64,000 nucleotides of DNA, taken from NCBI GenBank assembly GCA_902558835.1, contig CACEFK010000001.1:114945-178944 (forward strand), written 5' to 3'. The notes beneath the pieces are model-generated. The model saw nothing but the letters and a program-made list of their open reading frames with translations, was not told the origin of the DNA and did not search any database. This document shows positions 1-8,335 of the stretch, piece after piece (the first letter of the stretch is position 1; each line of letters begins with the position of its first letter). This stretch comes from an uncultured Pelagibacteraceae bacterium (GTDB lineage: Bacteria > Pseudomonadota > Alphaproteobacteria > Pelagibacterales > Pelagibacteraceae). The translations under genes and the position numbers were made by a program.

Positions 1-561
1 AACTATAATAATTCCAATTATGGTGAACCATTTTGATCCATGTTTTTCCATGTACTCTGTAAATAATTCTCCAAATCTATAAGATAAATAGGCAACTATA
101 AAAAATCTCAGGCTTCTTGAAATTAAACTAACAATTATAAAAATAGGAAGATTAAAAGCAATTAAACCACTTGAAATCGTAAAGGCTTTATAAGGTAATG
201 GAGTAAAGCCAGCTAAAAAAAGAATACTCAGCCATGCGAGGAATCCACTACCTTGAGACATGCTTAATTTTAAATTTTCAACTTTATCTTGATAACCATA
301 AAATTCGATTAAATACATTGCTAAATCAAAAAATAAATAACCTATCAAATATCCAAAGATTCCTCCAAGAACTGAAAATATTGATGCTATTAAAAATATT
401 TTCAGATATTCCTTTTTTTTAGCAATAACCATTGGGATTATCATTGCATCTGGAGGTATAGGAAAAAAAGAACTTTCTATAAAAGATACAAGCCCTAAAT
501 AAAAATTTGAACTTTTATGTGCGGCTAATTCTAAACATTTTTTGTAAAGTGTTTGAAACAT
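1..561 (-). CDS. DedA/YqaA-type (SNARE-associated fold) inner-membrane protein, C-terminus outside window
   Basis: Reading the minus strand from an ATG at 561 gives 187 codons open to the window edge, so the C-terminus is missing. The protein begins MFQTLYKKCLELAAHKSSN and has several hydrophobic segments. Near residues 27-37 it carries IESSFFPIPPDAM, the proline/acidic re-entrant motif of the DedA/YqaA family, and further on LAGFTPLPYKAFTISSG, the second family signature. DedA-superfamily proteins are inner-membrane proteins thought to flip or transport lipid carriers; the substrate here is not known. The gene is divergent from tRNA-Leu, and about 60 bp separate them. Family is fairly sure, function is not. 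Confidence 0.8.
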   Translation of the reverse strand, partial: MFQTLYKKCLELAAHKSSNFYLGLVSFIESSFFPIPPDAMIIPMVIAKKKEYLKIFLIASIFSVLGGIFGYLIGYLFFDLAMYLIEFYGYQDKVENLKLSMSQGSGFLAWLSILFLAGFTPLPYKAFTISSGLIAFNLPIFIIVSLISRSLRFFIVAYLSYRFGELFTEYMEKHGSKWFTIIGIIIV

Positions 562-623
562 TTTTTGGTTTTAATATAAATTTAGTTCTTATACTATTTA
601 AATATAATTTAATTGAATACCTA

Positions 624-708
624 GGGCGAATGGCGGAACTGGTAGACGCGCACGACTCAAAATCGTGTTTCGCAAGAAGTGAGAGTTCGATTCTCTCTTC
701 GCCCACCA
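624..708 (+). tRNA. tRNA-Leu(CAA)
   Basis: An 85-nt cloverleaf. The acceptor stem GGGCGAA pairs with TTCGCCC and is followed by A and an encoded CCA. The anticodon stem CACGA/TCGTG encloses the loop CTCAAAA, giving anticodon CAA. The variable arm is long, as expected for a class II tRNA, and the T-loop TTCGATT is canonical. It lies 7 bp upstream of the acyl-CoA ligase start. Confidence 0.95.
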
Positions 709-715
709 AGTAACT

Positions 716-2446
716 ATGAATTTAAATAATTTAAATAATTTGATCGAATTATTTGTCAATCAAGCAAATAAACAAAATAAAAAAGATATTTTTTTAGAAT
801 GGCTAAACCCAAGCAATAAAAAAACATATACATGGGAACAAACTGAAAAGAATATTTTAAAATTATCAAAAGTTATTAAAGAAAATATAAATGAAGGTGA
901 TAGATGTCTTTTAGTTTCGGAGAATAGACCAGAGTGGTTTGTTTCTGATTTAGCTATTATGGTAGCTGGTGGAATTACAGTTCCAGCATACACAACTTAT
1001 ACAGAAGATGATTATAAGTACTTGATAGAAGATTGTGAGCCTAGCTTAGTTGTTGTTTCTAATAATGAAATGTTAAAAAAACTAAATAATTCAATTAACG
1101 AAAAAGACTTTATCAAAAAAGTTATTACTTTGGATGAAAAAACCAAGGTAACAAATAGTTTAAATATAATTAACAAAGAAAAATATTTAGATTTTAATTT
1201 AATTATAAATAATAATTTATTAGCAGAAGATAAAATTGAAAATAATAAATTAAAAAGAAATTCTCCAGCATGTATCATTTATACTTCCGGAACTGGAGGT
1301 AATCCTAAAGGAGTAATTTTAAGTCATGGTGGAATTTTAAATAATCTCGTAGGAGCATGTGAAATTATGAAACCATTGTTTAACTCAAGACCAGTATTTT
1401 TAACCTGGCTTCCTCTTTCACACTCTTATGAGCATTGTGTTCAATTTGCACAGATAGCTGTAGGAGCAAAAGTATTCTACGTAGAAAAAATAGAAAAACT
1501 TTTAGAAAATATATCTGATGCAAAACCCACAATTATGACAGCAGTTCCAAGGTTCTACCAAAACCTTTACAACAAAATAAACATAAATTTAAAAAAACAA
1601 ACAGGTTTTAAAGCAAAATTAATTGAAGCAACTCTTCGTTTGGGAAGAAAAAAACTATTAAATCAAAAAATGACATTTTCTGAAAAATTACTCAATTTTA
1701 TAGTTGATAAATTAGTTAGAAAAAAAATAAAAAAACAGTTTGGTGGAAATTTGAAAGCTTTCGTTTCAGGCGGTGGTGCTCTAGACAAAGAAATAGGAGA
1801 ATTTTTGAATTCTGTGGGGCTGCCTACTCTTCAGGGTTATGGTTTAACAGAAACATCACCAGTAGTAAGTTGCAATCCAATACATAAAATTAAAGTGGAA
1901 ACTGTAGGACCACCATTTAAAGGGAATGAAGTTAAAATTGCTGAAGATGGAGAAATTTTAGTTAAAGGTGAAAATGTAATGTTAGGATATTGGAACAAAA
2001 AAGAAGAAACTGATAAAGTAATTATAAATGGATGGCTTCATACTGGTGATATTGGAGAGATAGATCTAAATGATGGTTATTTAAAAATTACTGATAGAAA
2101 AAAAGATATCATAGTAAGTGCTGGTGGAGATAATATTTCACCTGCTAAAATTGAAAATATGATTACAAATGAGCCCGAGATAGATCAATGCATGGTTTAT
2201 GGAGATAAAAAAAATTACTTAGTTGCTTTAATTGTTCCTAATAAAGATTTTTTAAATGAAAAAGAAAAAATAAATAAAGTAATTGAAAAAATAAATACAA
2301 AATTAACTTTATTAGAAAAGATAAAAAGAATTCAATTAATAGATGAAAATTTTTCTATTGAAAATGGTTTAATGACACCAACAATGAAAGTAAAAAGAAA
2401 AAAAGTTACAGAAAAATATAAAAATCAGCTAGAGAATCTTTATTAA
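716..2446 (+). CDS. Long-chain fatty acid-CoA ligase (AMP-forming)
   Basis: This 576-residue protein should activate fatty acids to acyl-CoA through an acyl-adenylate. The ANL-superfamily motifs are all visible: the phosphate-binding loop YTSGTGGNPKGV at about residues 189-200, GYGLTETS at about 374-381, and a WLHTGDIGEID segment followed by TDRKKDIIVSAGG towards the C-terminus, which is the hinge region. Length and order fit the FadD15-like bacterial ligases related to eukaryotic ACSL/bubblegum proteins. It starts 7 bp after tRNA-Leu and may be read from the same transcript. Chain-length preference cannot be read from sequence. Confidence 0.9.
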   Translation: MNLNNLNNLIELFVNQANKQNKKDIFLEWLNPSNKKTYTWEQTEKNILKLSKVIKENINEGDRCLLVSENRPEWFVSDLAIMVAGGITVPAYTTYTEDDYKYLIEDCEPSLVVVSNNEMLKKLNNSINEKDFIKKVITLDEKTKVTNSLNIINKEKYLDFNLIINNNLLAEDKIENNKLKRNSPACIIYTSGTGGNPKGVILSHGGILNNLVGACEIMKPLFNSRPVFLTWLPLSHSYEHCVQFAQIAVGAKVFYVEKIEKLLENISDAKPTIMTAVPRFYQNLYNKININLKKQTGFKAKLIEATLRLGRKKLLNQKMTFSEKLLNFIVDKLVRKKIKKQFGGNLKAFVSGGGALDKEIGEFLNSVGLPTLQGYGLTETSPVVSCNPIHKIKVETVGPPFKGNEVKIAEDGEILVKGENVMLGYWNKKEETDKVIINGWLHTGDIGEIDLNDGYLKITDRKKDIIVSAGGDNISPAKIENMITNEPEIDQCMVYGDKKNYLVALIVPNKDFLNEKEKINKVIEKINTKLTLLEKIKRIQLIDENFSIENGLMTPTMKVKRKKVTEKYKNQLENLY

Positions 2447-2565
2447 ACAATTAAAATTATATTGTTTATTAACCGCATAAACATTAACTAAATTAATAAA
2501 AAAAGTTTTATAAAAATAAAAAATTAAAATAAAAATTTTATAAAATTTAACTTTTAATTAAAGAA

Positions 2566-2594
2566 TTGACATAACTTATAGAAAAAAATAAAAA
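2566..2594 (+). promoter_or_regulatory. Probable sigma-70 promoter of the lysine-rich mini-protein
   Basis: A perfect -35 hexamer TTGACA (2566-2571) is followed after 17 bp by TAAAAA (2589-2594), a 4/6 match to the -10 consensus. It lies 50-80 bp upstream of the mini-protein ATG. A consensus -35 is rare in this A/T-rich background. Start site not determined. Confidence 0.5.
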
Positions 2595-2603
2595 TATGTT
2601 AAT

Positions 2604-2624
2604 AGCGAATCAATTTGATTCGTT
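2604..2624 (+). other. 5'-UTR hairpin or operator palindrome ahead of the mini-protein
   Basis: CGAATCA-ATT-TGATTCG is a perfect 7-bp inverted repeat with a 3-nt centre (2606-2622), extended by one G.T and one A-T pair. It sits just downstream of the predicted start site and 12 nt before the Shine-Dalgarno sequence GGGAG. It could be an RNA hairpin controlling translation or stability, or a DNA operator; sequence alone does not decide. Confidence 0.5.
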
Positions 2625-2646
2625 TAACTAAAAAAGGGAGCTAAAG

Positions 2647-2739
2647 ATGCCTAAGAAAAGAAAAAAAGCGGCAAAGAAAACTAAGAAAAAAGCTAAGAAA
2701 AAAGCTAAGAAAAAAGCAAAAAAAAGAAGAAGAAAATAG
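2647..2739 (+). CDS. Histone H1-like lysine-rich mini-protein (30 aa)
   Basis: ATG at 2647 preceded by a strong Shine-Dalgarno GGGAG (2636-2640) at ideal spacing, ending TAG at 2737-2739. The product is 30 residues made almost only of K, A and R (MPKKRKKAAKKTKKKAKKKA, then more KKAK and a terminal RRRK). The DNA is built on a 12-nt unit (gctaagaaaaaa) repeated about three times. The gene has its own promoter, a 5' hairpin and a strong terminator, so it looks like a deliberate expressed unit and not noise. The composition matches the C-terminal tails of histone H1 and bacterial H1-like proteins, so nucleic-acid binding is a reasonable inference. No enzyme fold is possible at this size. It is too short for default gene callers. 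Confidence 0.75.
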   Translation: MPKKRKKAAKKTKKKAKKKAKKKAKKRRRK

Positions 2740-2757
2740 TAACTTAGTATTCTTTAC

Positions 2758-2800
2758 AAAAAACGCTTCTCATTACAGTTTGTGTGAGAGGCGTTTTTTT
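2758..2800. terminator. Bidirectional rho-independent terminator
   Basis: AACGCTTCTCA (2762-2772) pairs with TGAGAGGCGTT (2785-2795) with one T.G pair and a 12-nt loop. The flanking A-run and T-run make it functional in both directions. It ends the mini-protein transcript on the plus strand and abuts the carD stop codon (2801-2803) on the minus strand. Confidence 0.9.
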
Positions 2801-3688
2801 TTACTCGTCAATAGGTTCGTCGTTATCAGAAATTGGCTCGTCAACAGGTAGTTCACTAGTTGCAGTTTTTGCAGGTGCTACTGGTTGAGGCTGCCCAGCT
2901 AAATTTCTTTTTAGTGCTTTATCCAATTTTTTTTGAGTATCTTCTAATGATACATTTAAAACAATCTGAAATTCAGACAGAATTCTTTCATAAGCTTTTT
3001 CAAATAATTGTCTTTCACTATAAGACTGGTCAACCATAAGGTCATCACCCTTGTTTAAATCTCTGACAACTTCAGCTAATTCATATATTTTTCCAGAAGA
3101 TATTTTTGCTTCATATTCTTGCGCTCTTCGACTCCACATTGATCTTTTAATTTTTGGTTTACTTTTTAAAATTGAAATACACTTGTTTACTTGATTAATA
3201 GTTGCTAACGGCCTTAAGTGAGACTGCTTGTTTACAGGGACCATTCCATTAGCTTTGTCTTTTTCAAATTTAATAACATACGTCTCAACATCAATTCCAC
3301 CAATGTTGATCTTTTTAAATTCAGTAATTTGCCCTACCCCGTGCTTTGGATAAACAACATGATCTTTAATTTTGTATTCTCTTTTTTCGGTTTCTTGTTT
3401 TTTAACTTTTTTTATTTCAGGTTTAACTTCATTTGTTTTTGAAATTCTTAAATTATCTACTTTTGGTTCAGCTGTCGTTTCTGTAATTTTAACAGCTTTT
3501 TTTGTTTTTGTTATTTTAGGTGAAACTTTTTTAACAACTTTTTTGATTTTTTTTGAAATTATTTTTTTAGCTTTTTTAGTTTTTTTAGCTTTTACAACCT
3601 TCTTTTTAGAAACTTTTTTTTTCACTTTTTTGTCTGTTTTGCCTTTAAAGATTTTCTTTAAAATATTTTTCGTACTTATTTTGCTCAT
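2801..3688 (-). CDS. carD: CarD-type transcription regulator with lysine-rich N-terminal extension
   Basis: The start chosen is ATG at 3688 (MSKISTKN), which has a purine-rich GAGA upstream; an ATG 14 codons earlier at 3730 is possible but lies deeper in fdxA. This gives 295 residues. Roughly residues 10-75 are a tail of [16 protein letters not shown] and KKVVKKV type, resembling histone H1. The CarD/TRCF RNA-polymerase-interacting domain follows ([17 protein letters not shown], then the helical DNA-contacting region with [20 protein letters not shown]), and a short acidic C-terminus ends it. CarD proteins bind the RNA polymerase beta subunit and stabilise open complexes. Typical alphaproteobacterial CarD is about 165-190 residues, so the N-terminal extension is notable. 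The 5' end overlaps fdxA by 44 bp, implying cotranscription. Confidence 0.88.
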   Translation of the reverse strand: MSKISTKNILKKIFKGKTDKKVKKKVSKKKVVKAKKTKKAKKIISKKIKKVVKKVSPKITKTKKAVKITETTAEPKVDNLRISKTNEVKPEIKKVKKQETEKREYKIKDHVVYPKHGVGQITEFKKINIGGIDVETYVIKFEKDKANGMVPVNKQSHLRPLATINQVNKCISILKSKPKIKRSMWSRRAQEYEAKISSGKIYELAEVVRDLNKGDDLMVDQSYSERQLFEKAYERILSEFQIVLNVSLEDTQKKLDKALKRNLAGQPQPVAPAKTATSELPVDEPISDNDEPIDE

Positions 3689-3971
3689 TTTTAAATTTCT
3701 CGTGATCCGCTGGTGGATCTTTTTTTTCACTTATGTTAGGCCAGATTTCAGAATATTTTTTATTGATCTCTAACCATTTTTCACTTCCAGGTTCGGTGTC
3801 TGCTTTTATGGCATCGACAGGACATTCTGGCTCGCAAACGCCACAATCTATACACTCATCGGGTTTAATTACAAGCATATTTTTACCTTCGTAAAAGCAA
3901 TCAACTGGGCAGACATCAACACAGTCTGTTAGTTTGCACTTAATACAATTGTCGTTAACGATATATGTCAT
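3645..3971 (-). CDS. fdxA: Ferredoxin FdxA, 7Fe-8S type
   Basis: A 108-residue ferredoxin beginning [20 protein letters not shown]. The first cluster region [17 protein letters not shown] and the second [16 protein letters not shown] match the [3Fe-4S][4Fe-4S] FdxA family of alphaproteobacteria, which are normally 107-112 residues. It is a soluble low-potential electron carrier; its partners cannot be inferred here. It sits between the TerB-like gene (4-bp overlap) and carD (44-bp overlap). The fdxA-carD pairing is a conserved alphaproteobacterial neighbourhood. Confidence 0.93.
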   Translation of the reverse strand: MTYIVNDNCIKCKLTDCVDVCPVDCFYEGKNMLVIKPDECIDCGVCEPECPVDAIKADTEPGSEKWLEINKKYSEIWPNISEKKDPPADHEKFKNEQNKYEKYFKENL

Positions 3972-4378
3972 TCTAATTTTTGTTTAATTTTTTCTTTAAT
4001 ATCGCCCATTGTTTTATTGTCAATGTAAAGTAAGCCCGCAAGTCGTCTCATTAAATTAGTTTCATATATATCAGCATCTTTGTTTGAATAGATTATAGAC
4101 CACAAAGCCTCAATAATTTTAATTTTATCTTGCTCGGGTAACCCCTTTACTTCTCGAGTAAAATCTAAAATTTGATTTGAGCTTTCTTCAATTATCTTTG
4201 CTTCTTCAATTGTTTTAGAAACATTTTCATTTTCTATACCTAGCCCATTAAGTGTTTTTTTAATAATTTCTTCTTCTTTATCTGTGTAGTTCTCATCTAT
4301 TTTTGCAGCATGAATTAATAAAGCACAAACTTTTGTTAGAAAATTATTATTCCTTGTTTGTTCTTTTTTAAAAAACAT
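3968..4378 (-). CDS. TerB-like / DjlA N-terminal-like helical protein
   Basis: A 136-residue all-helical acidic protein without signal peptide or membrane segment. The stretch [19 protein letters not shown] followed by a long helix and then [20 protein letters not shown] has the paired acidic D-x-D/E loops of the TerB domain (tellurite-resistance/co-chaperone fold), which can bind divalent metal. It overlaps fdxA by 4 bp (ATGA type) and lies 1 bp after the helicase, so all four genes from helicase to carD are one operon. The tellurite name should not be taken as function. Family call is good, role unknown. Confidence 0.75.
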   Translation of the reverse strand: MFFKKEQTRNNNFLTKVCALLIHAAKIDENYTDKEEEIIKKTLNGLGIENENVSKTIEEAKIIEESSNQILDFTREVKGLPEQDKIKIIEALWSIIYSNKDADIYETNLMRRLAGLLYIDNKTMGDIKEKIKQKLE

Positions 4379-4379
4379 T

Positions 4380-6860
4380 TTAATTTAAATTTAAATTCTT
4401 TAATATTTTAAATGGATTTTCACTAGAGATCTTCTTTGTATTAATTTTTTTAAATTTCTTAATAGGACTATATTTAAAAAATGTTTCATTTTCTTTTTCA
4501 AATATTTTATAATTCATTTTTTGAAGTAATTTTTTGAAATTATCTTTACTACATCCTAAAAGATTCAACATTTCTGGAACTAATTTTATTTCAGAATTTT
4601 CCTTTGAACTAGAATTTATTATTAATACAAATAATCTTTCCAAAATATCAATTCTTACAAAAAAATTATCAAATCTTTCAAATCCACATAAAAGCATAAA
4701 GTTTTTATTTTTTATTTCTTTATCGTCTAAAAAATTTAAACCAAAGGTAGGTGGTTTTAAATTATGAAATTTTTGATAAAAATTTTTCCATAATAATGTT
4801 CTCAAAGATACTGCTTCTGGTTTAATTAATTGATAAAGGAAAACATGATATCTTCCAAATTTTACTCCTAAATCCCTAAGAATTTTTCTCTCATTTTGTT
4901 CTAGGTTTTTTAAGTATTCAGAAACTTGGTCTCGTTTTAAAACTCCATTATTTTCATAGAGTTGGTATGCCAGTGCTTTAATTGAGGAATTATTTTCTTT
5001 TATATTTTTTAAATCAATTAAACTTTTAAGAACGTTATTTATTTTTGAATGTATCCATTTATTAATATAGTCATTTAATTTTTGTTTAGTGTTTTTTTCA
5101 ATAACATCATCAACAATTAAATCAAAATTAGGATTTAAATAATCATTACCTGTTGTTAATTTGGCAATTGGGAAATCATTCCAGTAAATTTTAAAATCTT
5201 CATTCAAACTAATTAATCCTGTATCAATTATTGATTGAACACGTTTGTCTAATTCCGGACCAATAGTTTGCCTGGCAGCTTTTTTTAAAGATTTTATATC
5301 AGTTTCCAAAGCACCTTTTTTTAGATCTAGTTCTAATTTTAGTCCTTTTATCTTTCCGATAAATTGATCGTCAATTTTAACGTCATTGTTTTGTAAAATT
5401 TCAGTTTTAAATTCCATATCTTGTTTTAAACCTCTAGCGAGCACACTTGCTCTTTTGTCAATAAAAGTTTTAGTAAGTTCTTCATGTAATCTGTCTGAAA
5501 GTCTATCTTCTAAGTGTTTAGTTTTTTCAATCCAATAACTTTGATTTTTTACCCAATTATTTTTATTTGAAACATATGACCAAGTTCTGACATTTGCAAT
5601 TCTATTTGATAAAGAATCTACATTTCCATCTAATTTATCAAGTTTAATTAGCTGCAACCTAATATAATCTTCAGAAATTACTCCTTTTTTGCTAGTTAAA
5701 AATTTAAACACGTTTCCAATAACCTCAAAATGATTTCCATAAGTTTTTTTAACAAAATCAGGTATTTGACAACATTCCCATAAAAGCATTAAAGTTTTCT
5801 TATCAAATCCTTTATTCAAAATTTTTTGATCTTTTAAAAAGTATTTTAGCGCTTTTTCATCCTCACATTCATGAATTTTTCTTAGCCATTCCACCTGTGG
5901 TTTTTCTTCTAAACTTTTAACTAAACTATTTGGATTATTGAAATTAAGATTTGAATTTCTCCAAAACAAAGTTCTAATTTCTTCAAATTTATGATTTTCT
6001 AATAACTCTACTTCCTCCGGAGTTATTTCTTTACAATCACCAGTAATACCAAAACTACCGTCGTTAAGGTACCTGCCAGCTCTACCTGCTATTTGACCTA
6101 TTTCAGATAGATTTAACCTTCTTAATTTTTTTCCATCAAATTTCTTAATATTTGAAAAATAAACAAAATCTAAATCCATATTTATTCCCATTCCAATCGC
6201 ATCTGTTGCAACTAAAAAATCTACATCCCCAGATTGATATAATTCAACTTGAGCATTTCTTGTTTTTGGACTTAGTGATCCCATTACAATAGCGGCACCA
6301 CCCTTTTGTCTTCTTATTAACTCAGCAATGGCATAAACCTCCTCTGCTGAAAATGCAATGATTGCTGTTTTTCTATCAATTCTCGATATTTTTTTATGAC
6401 CAGCATAAGTAAGTTTAGATAGTCTTTCTCTATTTATAAATTCAATATCTCCATCTAATTTTGAAATAATATTTTTAATGGTACTTGAACCCATCAGCAT
6501 TGTAAGTTTTTCTCCTCTCATATTTAAAAGTCTATCAGTAAAAATATGACCTCTTTCATGATCAGCACACATTTGAATTTCATCCACACCAACAAACTCT
6601 AGATGTTTATCAATTGGCATAGACTCAACTGTACATAAAAAATATTTAGCATTAGATGGGATGATTTTTTCCTCACCAGTTATTAATGCAACTTTATCTA
6701 AACTTATTTTCTTGATTACCTTGTCATATACTTCTCTTGCAAGTAATCTAAGTGGAAATCCGATCATTCCACTCTCAAAAGAAAGCATGGTTTCTATAGC
6801 AAGATGGGTTTTGCCTGTATTAGTAGGACCGAGAACAGCTGTAATTTTATTTTTAGTCAT
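4380..6860 (-). CDS. SUV3-like DExH-box RNA helicase
   Basis: 826 residues. Walker A GPTNTGKT lies at residues 11-18, the DEIQ box at 93-96 and motif VI QIAGRAGR at about 256-263, the exact pattern of SUV3, the mitochondrial RNA helicase of alphaproteobacterial ancestry. A long helical C-terminal half follows, with the SUV3-C-like region after motif VI. SUV3 unwinds structured RNA for 3'-5' exonucleases in mitochondria; a role in RNA turnover is likely here but not shown. It is the first gene of the helicase-TerB-fdxA-carD operon. In many alphaproteobacteria a small S4-domain gene sits after this helicase; none is seen here. Confidence 0.9.
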   Translation of the reverse strand: MTKNKITAVLGPTNTGKTHLAIETMLSFESGMIGFPLRLLAREVYDKVIKKISLDKVALITGEEKIIPSNAKYFLCTVESMPIDKHLEFVGVDEIQMCADHERGHIFTDRLLNMRGEKLTMLMGSSTIKNIISKLDGDIEFINRERLSKLTYAGHKKISRIDRKTAIIAFSAEEVYAIAELIRRQKGGAAIVMGSLSPKTRNAQVELYQSGDVDFLVATDAIGMGINMDLDFVYFSNIKKFDGKKLRRLNLSEIGQIAGRAGRYLNDGSFGITGDCKEITPEEVELLENHKFEEIRTLFWRNSNLNFNNPNSLVKSLEEKPQVEWLRKIHECEDEKALKYFLKDQKILNKGFDKKTLMLLWECCQIPDFVKKTYGNHFEVIGNVFKFLTSKKGVISEDYIRLQLIKLDKLDGNVDSLSNRIANVRTWSYVSNKNNWVKNQSYWIEKTKHLEDRLSDRLHEELTKTFIDKRASVLARGLKQDMEFKTEILQNNDVKIDDQFIGKIKGLKLELDLKKGALETDIKSLKKAARQTIGPELDKRVQSIIDTGLISLNEDFKIYWNDFPIAKLTTGNDYLNPNFDLIVDDVIEKNTKQKLNDYINKWIHSKINNVLKSLIDLKNIKENNSSIKALAYQLYENNGVLKRDQVSEYLKNLEQNERKILRDLGVKFGRYHVFLYQLIKPEAVSLRTLLWKNFYQKFHNLKPPTFGLNFLDDKEIKNKNFMLLCGFERFDNFFVRIDILERLFVLIINSSSKENSEIKLVPEMLNLLGCSKDNFKKLLQKMNYKIFEKENETFFKYSPIKKFKKINTKKISSENPFKILKNLNLN

Positions 6861-7007
6861 TTCTATCTTTTGTGCTTCTTTTTTTTTACCTACCAGATAT
6901 TGTTACTGCTAAAGAACAAAAATAGACTAAAACATGACCGAATCGGAGGGTAAAAAGTTCTCATTTTCTTTTTAATTTAGTGAGATTATCATAAATACGT
7001 TTAATCC

Positions 7008-7013
7008 TATAAT
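7008..7013 (+). promoter_or_regulatory. -10 element TATAAT of the aminotransferase gene
   Basis: A perfect TATAAT ends 14 nt before the ATG at 7028. A start site 6-8 nt downstream would leave a leader of about 8 nt, too short for a Shine-Dalgarno sequence, and none is visible. The -35 is not obvious. Confidence 0.5.
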
Positions 7014-7027
7014 AATAAAATTATTTA

Positions 7028-8254
7028 ATGTTAAAAAAATTAGTTAAAAATTTAAAGCCATCTTCTACCCTTTTAATTAATGAAACTTCAAAAAAATTAG
7101 AAGATCAAGGTAAGAAAATTTTCAAATTTGGTTTTGGACAGTCCCCATTTAAAGTACCTGAAGATGTAGTCGAAGAATTAAAAAATAATGCTTATCAAAA
7201 TAAATATTTACCTATGCAGGGTCTTGATGAATTAAGGGAAGCTGTTGCTAAATATTCATCAAAAAATAAAAATTATAACTATAAATCGCACAATGTAATA
7301 ATTGGACCCGGATCTAAAGAATTAATGTTTTTGTTACATGTAATTTTTGATGGTGAAATTATACTGCCAGCACCTAGTTGGGTTTCATATGCACCGCAAG
7401 CTATTTTAGGAAGAAATAAAATTCAAATTCTTCAAACAGAGAGAGAAAATAACTGGTTTCCCTCTGGTGAACAAATTGAGAAAGTTATTTCAAAAGATAA
7501 AAATAAAAATTATTTATTATTTTTAAATTCACCAAATAATCCTTCTGGGCAGGTTTGTGACAAACTAGAAGAAATCTCAGAAATTGCCAAAAAGTATAAT
7601 CTTATAATTCTATCAGATGAAATATATTCAGAATTAACATTTTCAAAAAATTTTAAATCTATTTCAAGCTATTGTCCTGAAAAAACTATTATTAGTACAG
7701 GACTTAGTAAATGGTGTGGCGCTGGAGGATGGAGACTTGGGTATTTTATTATTCCAGATGAATTGAATGATATAAAAAATATGATCAACGTATTAGCAAG
7801 TGAAACTTTTTCCTCAGTGAGCGCGCCTATACAGTACGCCGCTATTAAAGCTTACGAAAATGATCATTCAAATTATATTACAAAATCAATAAACATTTTA
7901 AGTGCGGTTGGTAAATATGTTTTTTCAAACTTAAAATCAAATAAAGTACTGATTAATGAACCTCATGGAGGATTTTATTTAATGCCAGAATTTTTAAATT
8001 ATAAATTCAAAACCTCCTCGGATATGTGTAAGGATATATTAAACAATACTGGAGTTGCTTTATTACCAGGTTCTGATTTTGGATTTAATCCAGACAAAAT
8101 GTTAGCAAGGTTAAGTTTTACTGATTTTGATGGACAAGAGTTTATGAACAATATTGATGAAACAAAAAAAATTGATGAAAATTTAATTAATAAGTTTGCG
8201 CCAAAAGTAGTAGAAGGTGTTAATAAACTAAAAAATTGGTCAGAAAACTTATAA
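7028..8254 (+). CDS. Class I/II pyridoxal-phosphate aminotransferase
   Basis: A 408-residue fold-type I aminotransferase. NSPNNPSGQV lies in the middle of the protein, SDEIYSELTF is the cofactor-aspartate region, and STGLSKWCGAGGWRLGYF contains the Schiff-base lysine and the phosphate-binding arginine. ARLSFTDFDG near the C-terminus carries the substrate carboxylate-binding arginine. Length and motifs fit aspartate/aromatic aminotransferases of the AspC/AAT-I type. It stands alone between the helicase promoter region and the TRAP transporter, so context does not reveal the substrate. Confidence 0.85.
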   Translation: MLKKLVKNLKPSSTLLINETSKKLEDQGKKIFKFGFGQSPFKVPEDVVEELKNNAYQNKYLPMQGLDELREAVAKYSSKNKNYNYKSHNVIIGPGSKELMFLLHVIFDGEIILPAPSWVSYAPQAILGRNKIQILQTERENNWFPSGEQIEKVISKDKNKNYLLFLNSPNNPSGQVCDKLEEISEIAKKYNLIILSDEIYSELTFSKNFKSISSYCPEKTIISTGLSKWCGAGGWRLGYFIIPDELNDIKNMINVLASETFSSVSAPIQYAAIKAYENDHSNYITKSINILSAVGKYVFSNLKSNKVLINEPHGGFYLMPEFLNYKFKTSSDMCKDILNNTGVALLPGSDFGFNPDKMLARLSFTDFDGQEFMNNIDETKKIDENLINKFAPKVVEGVNKLKNWSENL

Positions 8255-8335
8255 AATCACTCTGTACACCTACGATTATTTTTTGTTAAAATAAAATTAT
8301 AAAAATAACGACATAATAATATAGAGGGGTAAATA

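Noticed and set aside
507..713. Plus-strand ORF of 68 codons across tRNA-Leu
   Set aside because: It runs through the tRNA and the antisense of the DedA-like gene start; the cloverleaf explains the conserved sequence.
3218..3773. Phe/Leu-rich plus-strand ORFs opposite carD
   Set aside because: They are the antisense of lysine-rich codons (AAA/AAG read as TTT/CTT) and have no ribosome-binding site; shadows of carD.
6934..6975. 13-codon ORF (MTESEGKKFSFSF) between the helicase and the aminotransferase
   Set aside because: No ribosome-binding site and too short to support; may just be part of the helicase promoter region, though its G/C content is slightly higher than around it.
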